Assembly: GCA_963753195.1 (NCBI GenBank)
Contig: CAVWBH010000001.1
Location: forward strand, 1,054,001-1,118,000
Length of the DNA stretch: 64,000 nucleotides
Direction of reading: 5' to 3'
DNA from: Palsa-504 sp963753195
GTDB lineage: Bacteria > Actinomycetota > Actinomycetes > Streptosporangiales > Streptosporangiaceae
Under the pieces are notes generated by a model. It was not told where the DNA came from, did not search any database, and worked only from the letters and a program-made list of their open reading frames with translations. This document shows positions 55,037 to 62,900 of this stretch, piece by piece; the stretch's first letter is position 1; every line of letters begins with the position of its first letter. A program made the position numbers and the translations under genes.

Positions 55037-55822
55037 TCACGCAATGGCCGTGAGGAATCGCTCCACGTCCGCGGCGCAGACCTCGGGCGTCTCCGCGAAC
55101 GGGACATGGCCGATGTCGAAGTAGACCTGCAGCCCGCATCGCGGGATGGCCTGCTGCGTGGCCAGGTGGTTGCGGAGCGGCACGTGCCGGTCGCGGTCGC
55201 CGCAGACCACGAGGCACGGCAGCGCGAGGGTGGAAAGCTCCGGCTGCCGGCGGAACGCTCGCATGGAGCGGGCCGCGCCTTCGATGTGCGGCGCCGACGC
55301 CGCGGTGACCACGGCCATGAGCTCGCGGAACTCGTTCTCGGGCGGGAGCCGCCGGAAGGCGGCCGCGCTCAGGGCGCGCTGCTGCTCGCGGGTCGGGTGA
55401 ACGAGCGCCTCGAAGCTCGCCTCGTCCGGCAGGAAGTCAAGGCCGCTGGTAGAGGCCGGGGCCATCAGGAGGGCGCCCGCGAAGCGGCTCGGGTCGGTGA
55501 GTGCGGCGCTCAGGACAATCGCGGCACCGAGGCTGTGACCGATCGCCACCGGGCGGCGGATCTCCAGCATGTGGCAGAGCGCGGCGAGGTCGGCGGCGTA
55601 CTCATCGATCGTGCAGCGCGTCCATGAATCGGCGCCCGCACTGGCACCGCACCCGAGCAGGTCGAAGGAGGTGAATCGGTATCGGTCCGGATCCAGACGC
55701 TGTAGCAGCGGTTGCCACGCCGAGTGGTCGTTCTGGAAGCCGTGCACGAACACCAGGTCTCGATCGCCCGCGCCGGATTGCCATACCGCCAGCTCGCCGC
55801 CTCGGACCATGCGACGTTGCAT
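55037..55822 (-). CDS. alpha/beta-fold hydrolase
   Basis: 261 aa. RsbQ/BphD-like arrangement: LVFVHGFQNDHSAWQPLLQR, FTSFDLLGCGASAGADSWTR, nucleophile elbow PVAIGHSLGAAIVLSAAL, Asp in CLVVCGDRDRHVPLRNHL, His in FDIGHVPFAETPEV. The D-LLGCGxS box (not DxPGHGxS) is typical of the RsbQ/karrikin-receptor-like group, which hydrolyse small lactones or act as sensors. No PAS-phosphatase partner is adjacent. Confidence 0.88.
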   Translation of the reverse strand: MQRRMVRGGELAVWQSGAGDRDLVFVHGFQNDHSAWQPLLQRLDPDRYRFTSFDLLGCGASAGADSWTRCTIDEYAADLAALCHMLEIRRPVAIGHSLGAAIVLSAALTDPSRFAGALLMAPASTSGLDFLPDEASFEALVHPTREQQRALSAAAFRRLPPENEFRELMAVVTAASAPHIEGAARSMRAFRRQPELSTLALPCLVVCGDRDRHVPLRNHLATQQAIPRCGLQVYFDIGHVPFAETPEVCAADVERFLTAIA

Positions 55823-55916
55823 GCCCGGACGCTACCATCCGGCACTGACAATGCACCCCTGAGCACAATGCGCCCCTGAGCAGCAGCGGCGACCAGATCT
55901 GGCCGCCCTGAGCCAG

Positions 55917-56828
55917 CTAGCAGGCGGAAATGACCCAGGCCGTGGTGTCGGGGGGAAGCACGCCGCAGTCCAGCCGGGTGCCCTCCAGCGGGGCGCTGGC
56001 CGCGACCACCGTACCCGGCGGCAGCCGCACGGCGCGGGGTCCGAAGTTGGTCACCGACCGCCAGCCCCCCGGGCGGCGGAAGTGCAGTACCTGCCCGCTG
56101 GTGCCGGGCATCCACTCCAGGTGATCGGCAGCCTGCAGCTTGCGGCGCCAGCCGAGCGCCTGCCGGTAGAGGTTCAAGGTGGAGCCCGGGTCGTGCTCCT
56201 GCGCCCGGATGCTGGGCATGATGTCCGCGCCATCGTGCAGGCCCAGCTCCTCCCCCTGGTGCAGGAAGGCCGAGCCGGGCAGGGCCAGCATCAGCAAGGC
56301 CGCCGCGCGGGCCCGCCGCGGGTCCGCGTCCCGGCTGGACAGGACCCAGGTGGTGGGCATTCCGCGCTGCGCCATGCCGTGGCGGCTTTCGGTGATGCCC
56401 TGCCGGAACGCCCTCGCGTCCCAGTCCGCCTCGAGCAGCTCGAAGTCAAACGGCGGGCAGTTCGGCACGAGGTCGACGATGACCTTGATCCCGTGCGCGT
56501 CCAGCCTCGAGGCCAGGGCGTCGAAGTCGGCCAGCGTGCCGGGCCGCGGCTGCTCGTCAGTTCGATCCGCTCCATCCGCGGCCAGGACGTCGCCATCCGT
56601 AGCCACGACGTCGCCATCCGCGGCCAGGACGTCGAGTCCGTCGTCAGCCAGGGCCGACGGGTCGAACGGGCTGAGCCAGACCGCATCGATGCCCAGCGCC
56701 GCCAGGTACGGGATCCGCGCGGTGACGCCCCGCAGGGTACCCCCGTGAACACCGGTGGCCGCGAAGCTGGGCGGGTTGACCTGGTAGACCACCGGCTGCC
56801 GCCACCATCCAGCGGCGGCACGCGGCAT
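55917..56828 (-). CDS. GH13-like protein with the catalytic core deleted in frame
   Basis: 303 aa, against ~540 for GH13 alpha-glucosidases. The start is normal: WWRQPVVYQVNPPSFAATGV, RIPYLAALGIDAVWLSPFDP, then FDALASRLDAHGIKVIVDLV. The barrel then jumps straight to FDFELLEADWDARAFRQG, losing ~170 residues with the nucleophile Asp (GFRxD) and acid/base Glu. The later NHD motif is SRD. The end is normal again (RARAAALLMLALPGSAFLHQ, GEELGL, SLYRQALGWRRK-like). An acidic 10-residue repeat (DVLAADGDVVATDGDVLAAD) sits where loop 2 should be. The frame is open throughout. It cannot be a working glucosidase. Confidence 0.72.
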   Translation of the reverse strand: MPRAAAGWWRQPVVYQVNPPSFAATGVHGGTLRGVTARIPYLAALGIDAVWLSPFDPSALADDGLDVLAADGDVVATDGDVLAADGADRTDEQPRPGTLADFDALASRLDAHGIKVIVDLVPNCPPFDFELLEADWDARAFRQGITESRHGMAQRGMPTTWVLSSRDADPRRARAAALLMLALPGSAFLHQGEELGLHDGADIMPSIRAQEHDPGSTLNLYRQALGWRRKLQAADHLEWMPGTSGQVLHFRRPGGWRSVTNFGPRAVRLPPGTVVAASAPLEGTRLDCGVLPPDTTAWVISAC

Positions 56829-56953
56829 GACGGCTCTCCCTCCCCGGACTCAGACCGTCCTGTTAGTTTCCCGGCCTTCCCGGCTTGCCTTGGGGGCCAG
56901 CGGCCGGGGCTACGATGGAACGATCTATCACATCGAAGCGCCGAGCCCATCCG

Positions 56954-59164
56954 ATGTCAAGGGGCCGGGATTCGCGGGGTTATACGGTGGACCAGGTGAC
57001 CAGGGCCAGGCCAGGCCAGGCCAGGCCGGCCGCCACCATCCAGGACGTGGCGCGGGCCGCCGGCGTCGGCCGGCAGACCGTGTCCAACGTGCTCAACGGC
57101 AGCGGCCGGGTCGGCGAGGCGACCAGGGCCAGGGTGCTGGAGGCGGTGGCGGCCCTGGGCTACCAGCCGCACCACGGCGCCCGGAGCCTGCGCTCGCGCC
57201 GGACCCGGCAGCTCGCCTACGTCCTGCCGCGCATCCAGCTGCTGCCCGGTAATCACATCATGCAGCAGTTCCTGCAGTCGCTCGCGGAGGCGAGCGCCCG
57301 CCAGGGCCACAGCGTGCTGGTGACCGTCCCGGACGGGGACCCCCTTGACGAGATACGCCGCCTGATCGCCAGCCGGACGGTGGACGCCTTCCTGCTCTCT
57401 GAGCTGCAGCCCGACGACCCGCGGGTGCTGCTGCTGGCCGAGGCCCGGGTGCCGTTCGCGTGTTTCGGCCGGATCGGCCCCGGGCTGCCGCAGCACTGGG
57501 TCGACATCGACAACCACGCGGCCATCGTCGGGGCGGTCGAGCACGTGCTGGCCCGGGGCTTCGGACGGCCGACGTTCGTCGGCTACCGGACCGCGAGCCA
57601 CTGGGATCTCGGCCGGGTCAGCGGGTTCAAGGCGGGGCTCGCCCGCCACGGCGGCCCCGGCGGCGAGGCCGACGTCCTGCTGGTGGACGAGGCCGACGCG
57701 CGCCGGAGGATCCGGTCGCTGCTCACCGGTGCGCGCCGGGACGGCGGGCGGCCGGATGCCGTCGTCACCGGCAGCGACCGGCTGGCCGCCGTGGTCTACG
57801 GGGTCGCGGCCGAGCTGCGAATACGGATCGGCCGTGACCTCGGCGTCACCGGCTTCGACGGCAGCGCCGCCGGCGGCCTGCTGCACCCGCGGCTGACCAG
57901 CGTGGCCATCCCGGTGGAGGAGATCGCCCGGCAGGTGATCGCCCGGGTGCTGCGGCAACTGGACCACGGGCCGGATGAGTCCGCGGGGGAAGTGGTCCCG
58001 GCCATGCTCCGGGTCGGCGAGAGCACCGAAGGCCCCCAGGGATTCGGTTTCGGCGGTCCGGTCAGGCCAGGCGGCACCGAGCCTGAGCCTTCCCGGAAAC
58101 GCTTCCAAGGGACGGGCACCCCCGCGGGCCGCCGGGTCACCATCGCGGACGTGGCGGCCGACGCCGGAGTCGGGGTGGGCACGGTATCGCGCGTGCTCAA
58201 CGGCGGTGACCAGGTCCGGGCCGCCACCCGGCTGGCCGTCCAGGATTCCATCGAGCGGCTGCGCTACCGGCCCAGCCACGCGGCCGCGGCGCTGGTCCGG
58301 GGGACGCCCCGGACCGTGGCCGTGCTCGTCGCGCACATGACCCGGCCGTCAACCGTGATCCGGGTGGCCAGCGCGCTCGCTGTGCTGGGCGATCAGGGCT
58401 ACGACACGATCGTGTGCAACGTGGACTCTCCTTTCGGGCGTGACCGCCATCTGGAGGCACTGCTGCCCACGCACCGCGCCGACGGCGTGCTGGCGATCAG
58501 CCTGCCGCTGTCCCGCGAGCAGCTGGACCAGTTCGGCCGGGCCGGGGTGACGCTGGTCAGCGTGGACGCGGTCACCCCCGGAGTGCCGCAGACGATCATC
58601 GATAACGTGGCGGGCGGGCAGCTGGCCACCGGGCACCTGATCGCGCTGGGGCACCGCCGGATCGGCTTCGTCGGCGACGCGCCGTTCGCCCGGCCGCCGG
58701 CCGGGCTGGGCTTCACCTCCTCCGCGGACCGGCTGCGCGGGTACCGGCAGGCGCTGGCCGCGGCGGGCATCGGCTTTGAGGCCGGCCTGGTCCGGCGCGG
58801 CGCGCACGGCACGGCCGTCGCGGGCGAGCACGCGGCCCAGCTGCTGAAGGCGCACGACCCGCCGACCGCGATCTTCGCGGCCTCCGACACCCAGGCCATC
58901 GGGGTGCTCGCGGCGGCCGAGCGGCTCGGCGTGGCGGTCCCGGACCGGCTGTCGGTGGTCGGCTTCGACGACATCGAGTCCGCGGCGTTCCTCGGCCTGT
59001 CCACCGTGCGGCAGCCGCTGGCCCGCAGCGGCGCCGAGGGAGCGCAGCGGCTGTGCGCGCTGCTGCGCGGCGAGCGGCTGCGCGCGCGGCGGGTGGAACT
59101 GCCGCTGGAGCTGGTGGCCCGGGCCAGCACGGCCCCGGCCCCCGCTTCAGGCGTCCAGGCCTAG
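56954..59164 (+). CDS. double LacI-family regulator (two complete repressors fused)
   Basis: 736 aa from ATG 56954 (ATG 56915 and GTG 56987 are alternatives). The first unit has HTH TIQDVARAAGVGRQTVSNVL (28-47), hinge helix HHGARSLRSRRTRQLAYVLP, then a periplasmic-binding-protein-like effector domain to about 355 (WVDIDNHAAIVGAVEHVLAR; FDGSAAGGLLHPRLTSVAIP). A ~40-residue Gly/Pro/Arg linker follows. The second unit has HTH VTIADVAADAGVGVGTVSRV (395-414), hinge PSHAAAALVRGTPRTVAVLV, and an effector domain to the end (IDNVAGGQLATGHLIALGHR; VVGFDDIESAAFLGLSTVRQ). Both parts look intact. It is divergent from the GH13 remnant, so the old target was probably a glucosidase operon. Confidence 0.88.
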   Translation: MSRGRDSRGYTVDQVTRARPGQARPAATIQDVARAAGVGRQTVSNVLNGSGRVGEATRARVLEAVAALGYQPHHGARSLRSRRTRQLAYVLPRIQLLPGNHIMQQFLQSLAEASARQGHSVLVTVPDGDPLDEIRRLIASRTVDAFLLSELQPDDPRVLLLAEARVPFACFGRIGPGLPQHWVDIDNHAAIVGAVEHVLARGFGRPTFVGYRTASHWDLGRVSGFKAGLARHGGPGGEADVLLVDEADARRRIRSLLTGARRDGGRPDAVVTGSDRLAAVVYGVAAELRIRIGRDLGVTGFDGSAAGGLLHPRLTSVAIPVEEIARQVIARVLRQLDHGPDESAGEVVPAMLRVGESTEGPQGFGFGGPVRPGGTEPEPSRKRFQGTGTPAGRRVTIADVAADAGVGVGTVSRVLNGGDQVRAATRLAVQDSIERLRYRPSHAAAALVRGTPRTVAVLVAHMTRPSTVIRVASALAVLGDQGYDTIVCNVDSPFGRDRHLEALLPTHRADGVLAISLPLSREQLDQFGRAGVTLVSVDAVTPGVPQTIIDNVAGGQLATGHLIALGHRRIGFVGDAPFARPPAGLGFTSSADRLRGYRQALAAAGIGFEAGLVRRGAHGTAVAGEHAAQLLKAHDPPTAIFAASDTQAIGVLAAAERLGVAVPDRLSVVGFDDIESAAFLGLSTVRQPLARSGAEGAQRLCALLRGERLRARRVELPLELVARASTAPAPASGVQA

Positions 59165-59251
59165 GGTGAACGTCGGCTTGGGTGAGGTCTCCGGCAGCCG
59201 GTGCTCATCGGTGAGAGCCGGGACATACCGGCCCCGCTGGCGGTCAGCCCG

Positions 59252-59725
59252 TCACCCCCACTGGCCGGGCTGATAAGCGCCGGCGGGCTGCTGGGTGATG
59301 ACGTTCATGCGGTTATAGGCGTTGATCAGGGCGATGAGCGAGACCAGCGCGGCGAGCTGGTCATCGTCGTAGTGCTTGGCCGCGTTCGCCCAGGCTTCGT
59401 CGGTGACGCCGCCGGCGGCATCGGCGATCCGGGTACCCTGCTCGGTGAGCTCCAGGGCGGCCCGCTCGGGCTCGGTGAAGACGGTCGCCTCCCGCCACGC
59501 CGCGACCAGGTTGAGGCGGACCTGGCTTTCGCCGGCGTGCGCGGCGTCCTTGGTGTGCATGTCGGTGCAGAGGGCGCAGCCGTTGATCTGGCTGGCCCGG
59601 ATCTTCACCAGCTCCTGCGTCGCGGGCGGCAGCGCCGAGCCCGACACGACCGCGCCCGCCGAATTGATGTACTTGGCGAACTTGGCCGCGACGGCCTCGT
59701 TGTAGTAGCCGAAACGAGCTTCCAC
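59252..59725 (-). CDS. AhpD-like carboxymuconolactone decarboxylase family protein
   Basis: 157 aa from GTG 59725, behind AAGGAG. All-helical AhpD fold with the redox motif in QINGCALCTDMHTKDAAHAG (CxxC-xxxH) and Glu in LPPATQELVKIRAS. This is the YciW/peroxidase-partner type, reducing peroxides through the Cys pair. LINAYNRMNVITQQPAG is the usual C-terminal signature. Confidence 0.9.
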   Translation of the reverse strand: MEARFGYYNEAVAAKFAKYINSAGAVVSGSALPPATQELVKIRASQINGCALCTDMHTKDAAHAGESQVRLNLVAAWREATVFTEPERAALELTEQGTRIADAAGGVTDEAWANAAKHYDDDQLAALVSLIALINAYNRMNVITQQPAGAYQPGQWG

Positions 59726-60061
59726 GATGATCTCCTTAGCCGTTCACGTCTTGCTTGCAGTCCATTGACGGAACGGCCGGGCGTTAGGTAACAGCCCGAG
59801 GGAGATTCAGGTGGGGCCGGAGCCGCGGTCGGCTGTGGTACGGCGCCCACTTGCCAGCCTGCCGCGCGACGTGATCCCGTTATGACCGTTATGTCGTAAC
59901 TTAAGATTGAGACATTTAGGGTGCAAACCATGATCATGGGCCAAAATGGGCTCCATTTGGCCGAAACGGCCCACGATCATGAAAAAGGTCTCATCCGGCG
60001 GCGGTCCCTTACGTTCCTCACTGGGTAACAGCCGACTCGATGGACCGTTGGGCTCAGTAGC
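59726..60061. other. gene-free stretch with a nested palindrome
   Basis: 336 bases between the AhpD and GluRS genes, lower in G+C than the flanks. Bases 59929-59942 pair with 59968-59981 (13 of 14), enclosing a second near-palindrome (GGCCAAAATGG with CCATTTGGCC). The words GGTAACAGCC occur at about 59,787 and 60,026. No gene is supported. Confidence 0.7.
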
Positions 60062-61702
60062 TCACTGCAGCGCGCGGACCCGGCGGAGGACCTCGTCGGT
60101 GCCGAGCGCGGCGGCCACCTGGGCCAGGTCGGGGCTGCGCGGCGTGCCGGTGAGCAGGACCCGGATGATCTGCGAGGCCTCGCGGATCGAGCCGGGGTAG
60201 GCGGCGGGGTCGGCCTTGTAGGCCTTCTGGTTGGGGGCGAAGCCGAGGTCGGCCGCGAGCTGGCGGATCTGGCCGAACCAGTCCACGTCCTCCCCGGGCG
60301 GGGTGTAGCTGCGGGCGAACGCGTCGGCGACGGCGCGGACCAGGTCCGGGTCCAGGCCGCCGAACCTGGGGTCCGCGGGGTCCGTGAGCACGCCGAACAG
60401 CTCAGGGAAGAAGTAGCCGTAGACGGCCGGGAAATCCGCCCACTTGCGCAGGTCCTTGCGCGGGTTGGCCACGCCCTCGCGCTCGATGGCCAGGGCCTTA
60501 AGGGCCAGGGGCCGCTCGGCTTCCAGGACCGGCACCAGTTCGGGGGCGTGGCGGCGGGCCCAGGCGATGACCTCGGCGAGGATCTGCTCGCCGGACAGCG
60601 TGGCCACATAGTCGGCGCAGATGTCGTCGAGCTTGACCATGTCGACCAGCGGGCCCGCGAGTCCCATCTCGGACAGCGCGATCGGCTCGGCCAGCGCGTC
60701 GGCCAGCGGCATCTCGGCCAGCCGCCCGTTAGCCAGGCCGCGGAGGTAGTACTGCACGGCCGGGGCCGGGAAGCCCTGCTCGATGTAGTAGCTGACGCTG
60801 GCCTCGGGGTCCCGCCGCTTGGACAGCTTGCGGCGGCTCCCGCCGTCCTGCTTCATCAGCAGGGCGACATGCGCGTACCGGACGCGCGGGAAGCCGAGCG
60901 CGTCGAACAGCTGCAGGTGCAGCGGCACCGAGGAGATCCACTCCTCGCCGCGGATGACCAGGGTGATCCGCATCAGGTGGTCGTCGACGGCGTGCGCGAA
61001 ATGGTAGGTCGGCAGCCTCGGCTCGGTGTCGCTGCTCTTCAGGATCACCGCGTCGTTGCGGTTGTCGTCCAGGGTCAGCTCGCCGCGGATGGCGTCGGTG
61101 AAGCTCACCCTGGCCCCGGCGGCGCCCGGGGACCGGAACCTGACCACATACGGGTCGGCAGCGGCCAGCCGCTCGGCCACCTGCTCCTCGGGGGCGTCGC
61201 GCCAGATGGCCCAGGTCCCGTAGTAGCCGGGCAGGGCGCCCGCCGCCCGCTGCCGGGCCGCGATCTCCTCCAGGTCCGCCTTGGTCGCGAAGCACGGATA
61301 CGCCCGGCCCTGGCGGAGCAGCTCGCGGACGTAGGTCAGGTAGGTGCGCGCCCGGCCGGACTGGGCGTACGGCCCGTAGTGGCCGGTCTGGTCGTTCTCC
61401 TGCGGCTCGATGGAGAAGTACGCGAACGCCTCGGCGAACTGCTCGGCCGCGCCCTCGGTGACGCGGGCCTGGTCGGTGTCCTCCAGGCGGACCAGGTAGC
61501 GGCCGCCGGAATGCCGGGCGACGTCCACGTCGATGGTGGCCACGTAGACGCCGCCGATGTGCAGGAAACCGGTCGGGCTGGGCGAGAACCGGGTGACTTC
61601 GGCTCCCCCGGGCAGGTCGCGCGGCGGGTAGCGGCGCTCCCATTCCGCCGGCCCGGGCAGGTCCGGCGGGAACAGGGCATCGACAAGGTGCTGGCTCAGC
61701 AT
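60062..61702 (-). CDS. gltX: glutamyl-tRNA synthetase, long clostridial-like type
   Basis: 546 aa. Class I synthetase: HIGH-type motif TRFSPSPTGFLHIGGVYVAT and KMSKS-type motif SRRKLSKRRDPEAS; also LVRLEDTDQARVTEGAAEQF, YPCFATKADLEEIAARQRAA and WISSVPLHLQLFDALGFPRV. An N-terminal extension (~35 residues, ending WERRYPPRDLPGGAEV) and overall length match the longer GluRS form found in clostridia and some other phyla, not the ~490-aa actinobacterial housekeeping enzyme. It is therefore probably a second, acquired GluRS. It stands alone on its strand with a weak ribosome site. Confidence 0.88.
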   Translation of the reverse strand: MLSQHLVDALFPPDLPGPAEWERRYPPRDLPGGAEVTRFSPSPTGFLHIGGVYVATIDVDVARHSGGRYLVRLEDTDQARVTEGAAEQFAEAFAYFSIEPQENDQTGHYGPYAQSGRARTYLTYVRELLRQGRAYPCFATKADLEEIAARQRAAGALPGYYGTWAIWRDAPEEQVAERLAAADPYVVRFRSPGAAGARVSFTDAIRGELTLDDNRNDAVILKSSDTEPRLPTYHFAHAVDDHLMRITLVIRGEEWISSVPLHLQLFDALGFPRVRYAHVALLMKQDGGSRRKLSKRRDPEASVSYYIEQGFPAPAVQYYLRGLANGRLAEMPLADALAEPIALSEMGLAGPLVDMVKLDDICADYVATLSGEQILAEVIAWARRHAPELVPVLEAERPLALKALAIEREGVANPRKDLRKWADFPAVYGYFFPELFGVLTDPADPRFGGLDPDLVRAVADAFARSYTPPGEDVDWFGQIRQLAADLGFAPNQKAYKADPAAYPGSIREASQIIRVLLTGTPRSPDLAQVAAALGTDEVLRRVRALQ

Positions 61703-61761
61703 GAGCGGCTGGCTCCCGGGAGGACGTGCGGATCAACGGCCGCTTGCAGCGTACCGCCAAC

Positions 61762-62049
61762 CTAGTGAATGGCCTGCCGCCAGAACCGTTCGTAGGGCGT
61801 GAGCCACTGGGCCAGCTCGGTCAGGGGCTGAGGCTCGAGCTGGTAATACCGGTTCCGGCCGCTCTTGTGCTCGCGGACCAGCCCGGCGTCCTTGAGCACT
61901 TTGAGGTGCTCGGAGACGCTCGGGCGGCTCATCGCGAAGTGGGCGGCCAGCTGCTGGACCGGCAGCGGCCCGCGGTCCAGCAGCAGGCCCAGCAGCGCGC
62001 GCCGCACGGGGCTGGCCACCGCGGCGAAGACGTCGCTGCGCTCAGCCAC
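61762..62049 (-). CDS. ArsR-family repressor
   Basis: 95 aa from GTG 62049, overlapping the VOC gene by 8 bases. Winged helix: VFAAVASPVRRALLGLLLDR, PVQQLAAHFAMSRPSVSEHL, KVLKDAGLVREHKSGRNRYY, QLEPQPLTELAQWLTPYERF. This is the metal-free SRPBCC/VOC-partner group, with no Cys ligand set. It is second in a two-gene unit with the VOC protein and probably represses it from the GTAGGA-type palindrome in front. Confidence 0.9.
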   Translation of the reverse strand: MAERSDVFAAVASPVRRALLGLLLDRGPLPVQQLAAHFAMSRPSVSEHLKVLKDAGLVREHKSGRNRYYQLEPQPLTELAQWLTPYERFWRQAIH

Positions 62050-62419
62050 GCCAGGCGGCGGCGGACTGCAGGATCAGGCCGTTCCCGTCCGGGTCGTCGA
62101 AGGTGACGAACCGGCCCCACGGCGCGCTCTGGATCTCGCTGATCTCCAGGCCCCGCGCGGCCAGGGCCTTGACGTCGCCCGCCAGATCGTCGGTCTGGAT
62201 GACCAGGCCCTTGAGCGAGCCGGGCGGCATAGTGTCGAACCAGGTGACCAGCGTGATCGAGGTCTGGCCGCCCCTGGGGCGGACCTGGACCCAGCGCTGC
62301 GCCGGTCCCATCTGGTTATCGGCCACCAGCTCAAATCCGAGCGCGCCGACGTAGAAGTCCTTGGCGCGGTCCTGGTCGGTGACCGGCAGGGACAGCACTT
62401 CGATGCGGGTGAGGCTCAT
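62042..62419 (-). CDS. VOC-family protein paired with ArsR
   Basis: 125 aa from ATG 62419. Two VOC modules: EVLSLPVTDQDRAKDFYVGA, LGFELVADNQMGPAQRWVQV; VIQTDDLAGDVKALAARGLE, RFVTFDDPDGNGLILQSAAA. The ending FDDPDGNG is the classic glyoxalase-I/bleomycin-resistance signature. The promoter reads directly into the ATG, so the mRNA is probably leaderless. Likely role: detoxification of a small electrophile under ArsR control. Confidence 0.88.
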   Translation of the reverse strand: MSLTRIEVLSLPVTDQDRAKDFYVGALGFELVADNQMGPAQRWVQVRPRGGQTSITLVTWFDTMPPGSLKGLVIQTDDLAGDVKALAARGLEISEIQSAPWGRFVTFDDPDGNGLILQSAAAWRG

Positions 62420-62425
62420 GGCAGC

Positions 62426-62457
62426 ATGATACAGGTAGGAGATTTCCTACCCGTCAA
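62426..62457 (-). promoter_or_regulatory. leaderless promoter with ArsR palindrome
   Basis: On the minus strand: TTGACG (62457-62452), spacer, then TATCAT (62431-62426), and the VOC ATG six bases later. The spacer is 20 bases (18 if TGTATC is the -10). It contains GTAGGA-N4-TCCTAC (62435-62450), a perfect inverted repeat lying between the two promoter boxes. Confidence 0.7.
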
Positions 62458-62468
62458 CCTGATCCTAG

Positions 62469-62888
62469 GCCGCGGGACGGCACTGCGACCGCGGGCCGCA
62501 GACCATGGCGCCGCTGATCGGGAGGATCCGGGAGGCGGTGGACTGCGCGGTGGACATGCAGCCGGTGCCGTACCGGACGAACGCGGCCATGCCGACGATG
62601 GAGACGCTGCGCTCCGCCGAGGGCGAGCGCGCCTTCCCCGTCGCGCTGGACCCCTTCACCTGCACCCGGTTCGAGATGGCGCAGTTCGCGCTCACGGCCC
62701 GCGAGCTCGGCGTCGACTACGTGGGCATCTGCTGCGGCGCCGGCCCGCACCATGTGCGGGCCATGGCCGAGGCCCTGGGCCGCGAGGTCCCGGCCGGTAA
62801 GTACTCACCGTCGATGGATCTGCACCCGATGTTCCGGGCTGACCTCGCAGCCAGGAATGCGGCCTTCCTGCCCAGCTGGGACGCGTGA
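62469..62888 (+). pseudogene. C-terminal fragment of a homocysteine/betaine S-methyltransferase
   Basis: The frame opens after TAG 62466 and starts in the middle of the family: CDRGPQTMAPLIGRIREAVD (carrying the first zinc Cys), ALDPFTCTRFEMAQFALTAR, GVDYVGICCGAGPHHVRAMA (the zinc Cys pair), YSPSMDLHPMFRADL. About 200 N-terminal residues, the substrate half of the barrel, are missing. ATG 62505 could start a 127-aa product, but it would lack one zinc ligand. A relic of a larger gene. Confidence 0.75.
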
Positions 62889-62900
62889 GGATCCTGGAGC

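Noticed and set aside
57000..57035. CCAGG/CAGGC micro-repeat at the start of the double LacI gene as a regulatory repeat
   Set aside because: Short and simply codes for RARPGQARP; likely chance in GC-rich DNA.
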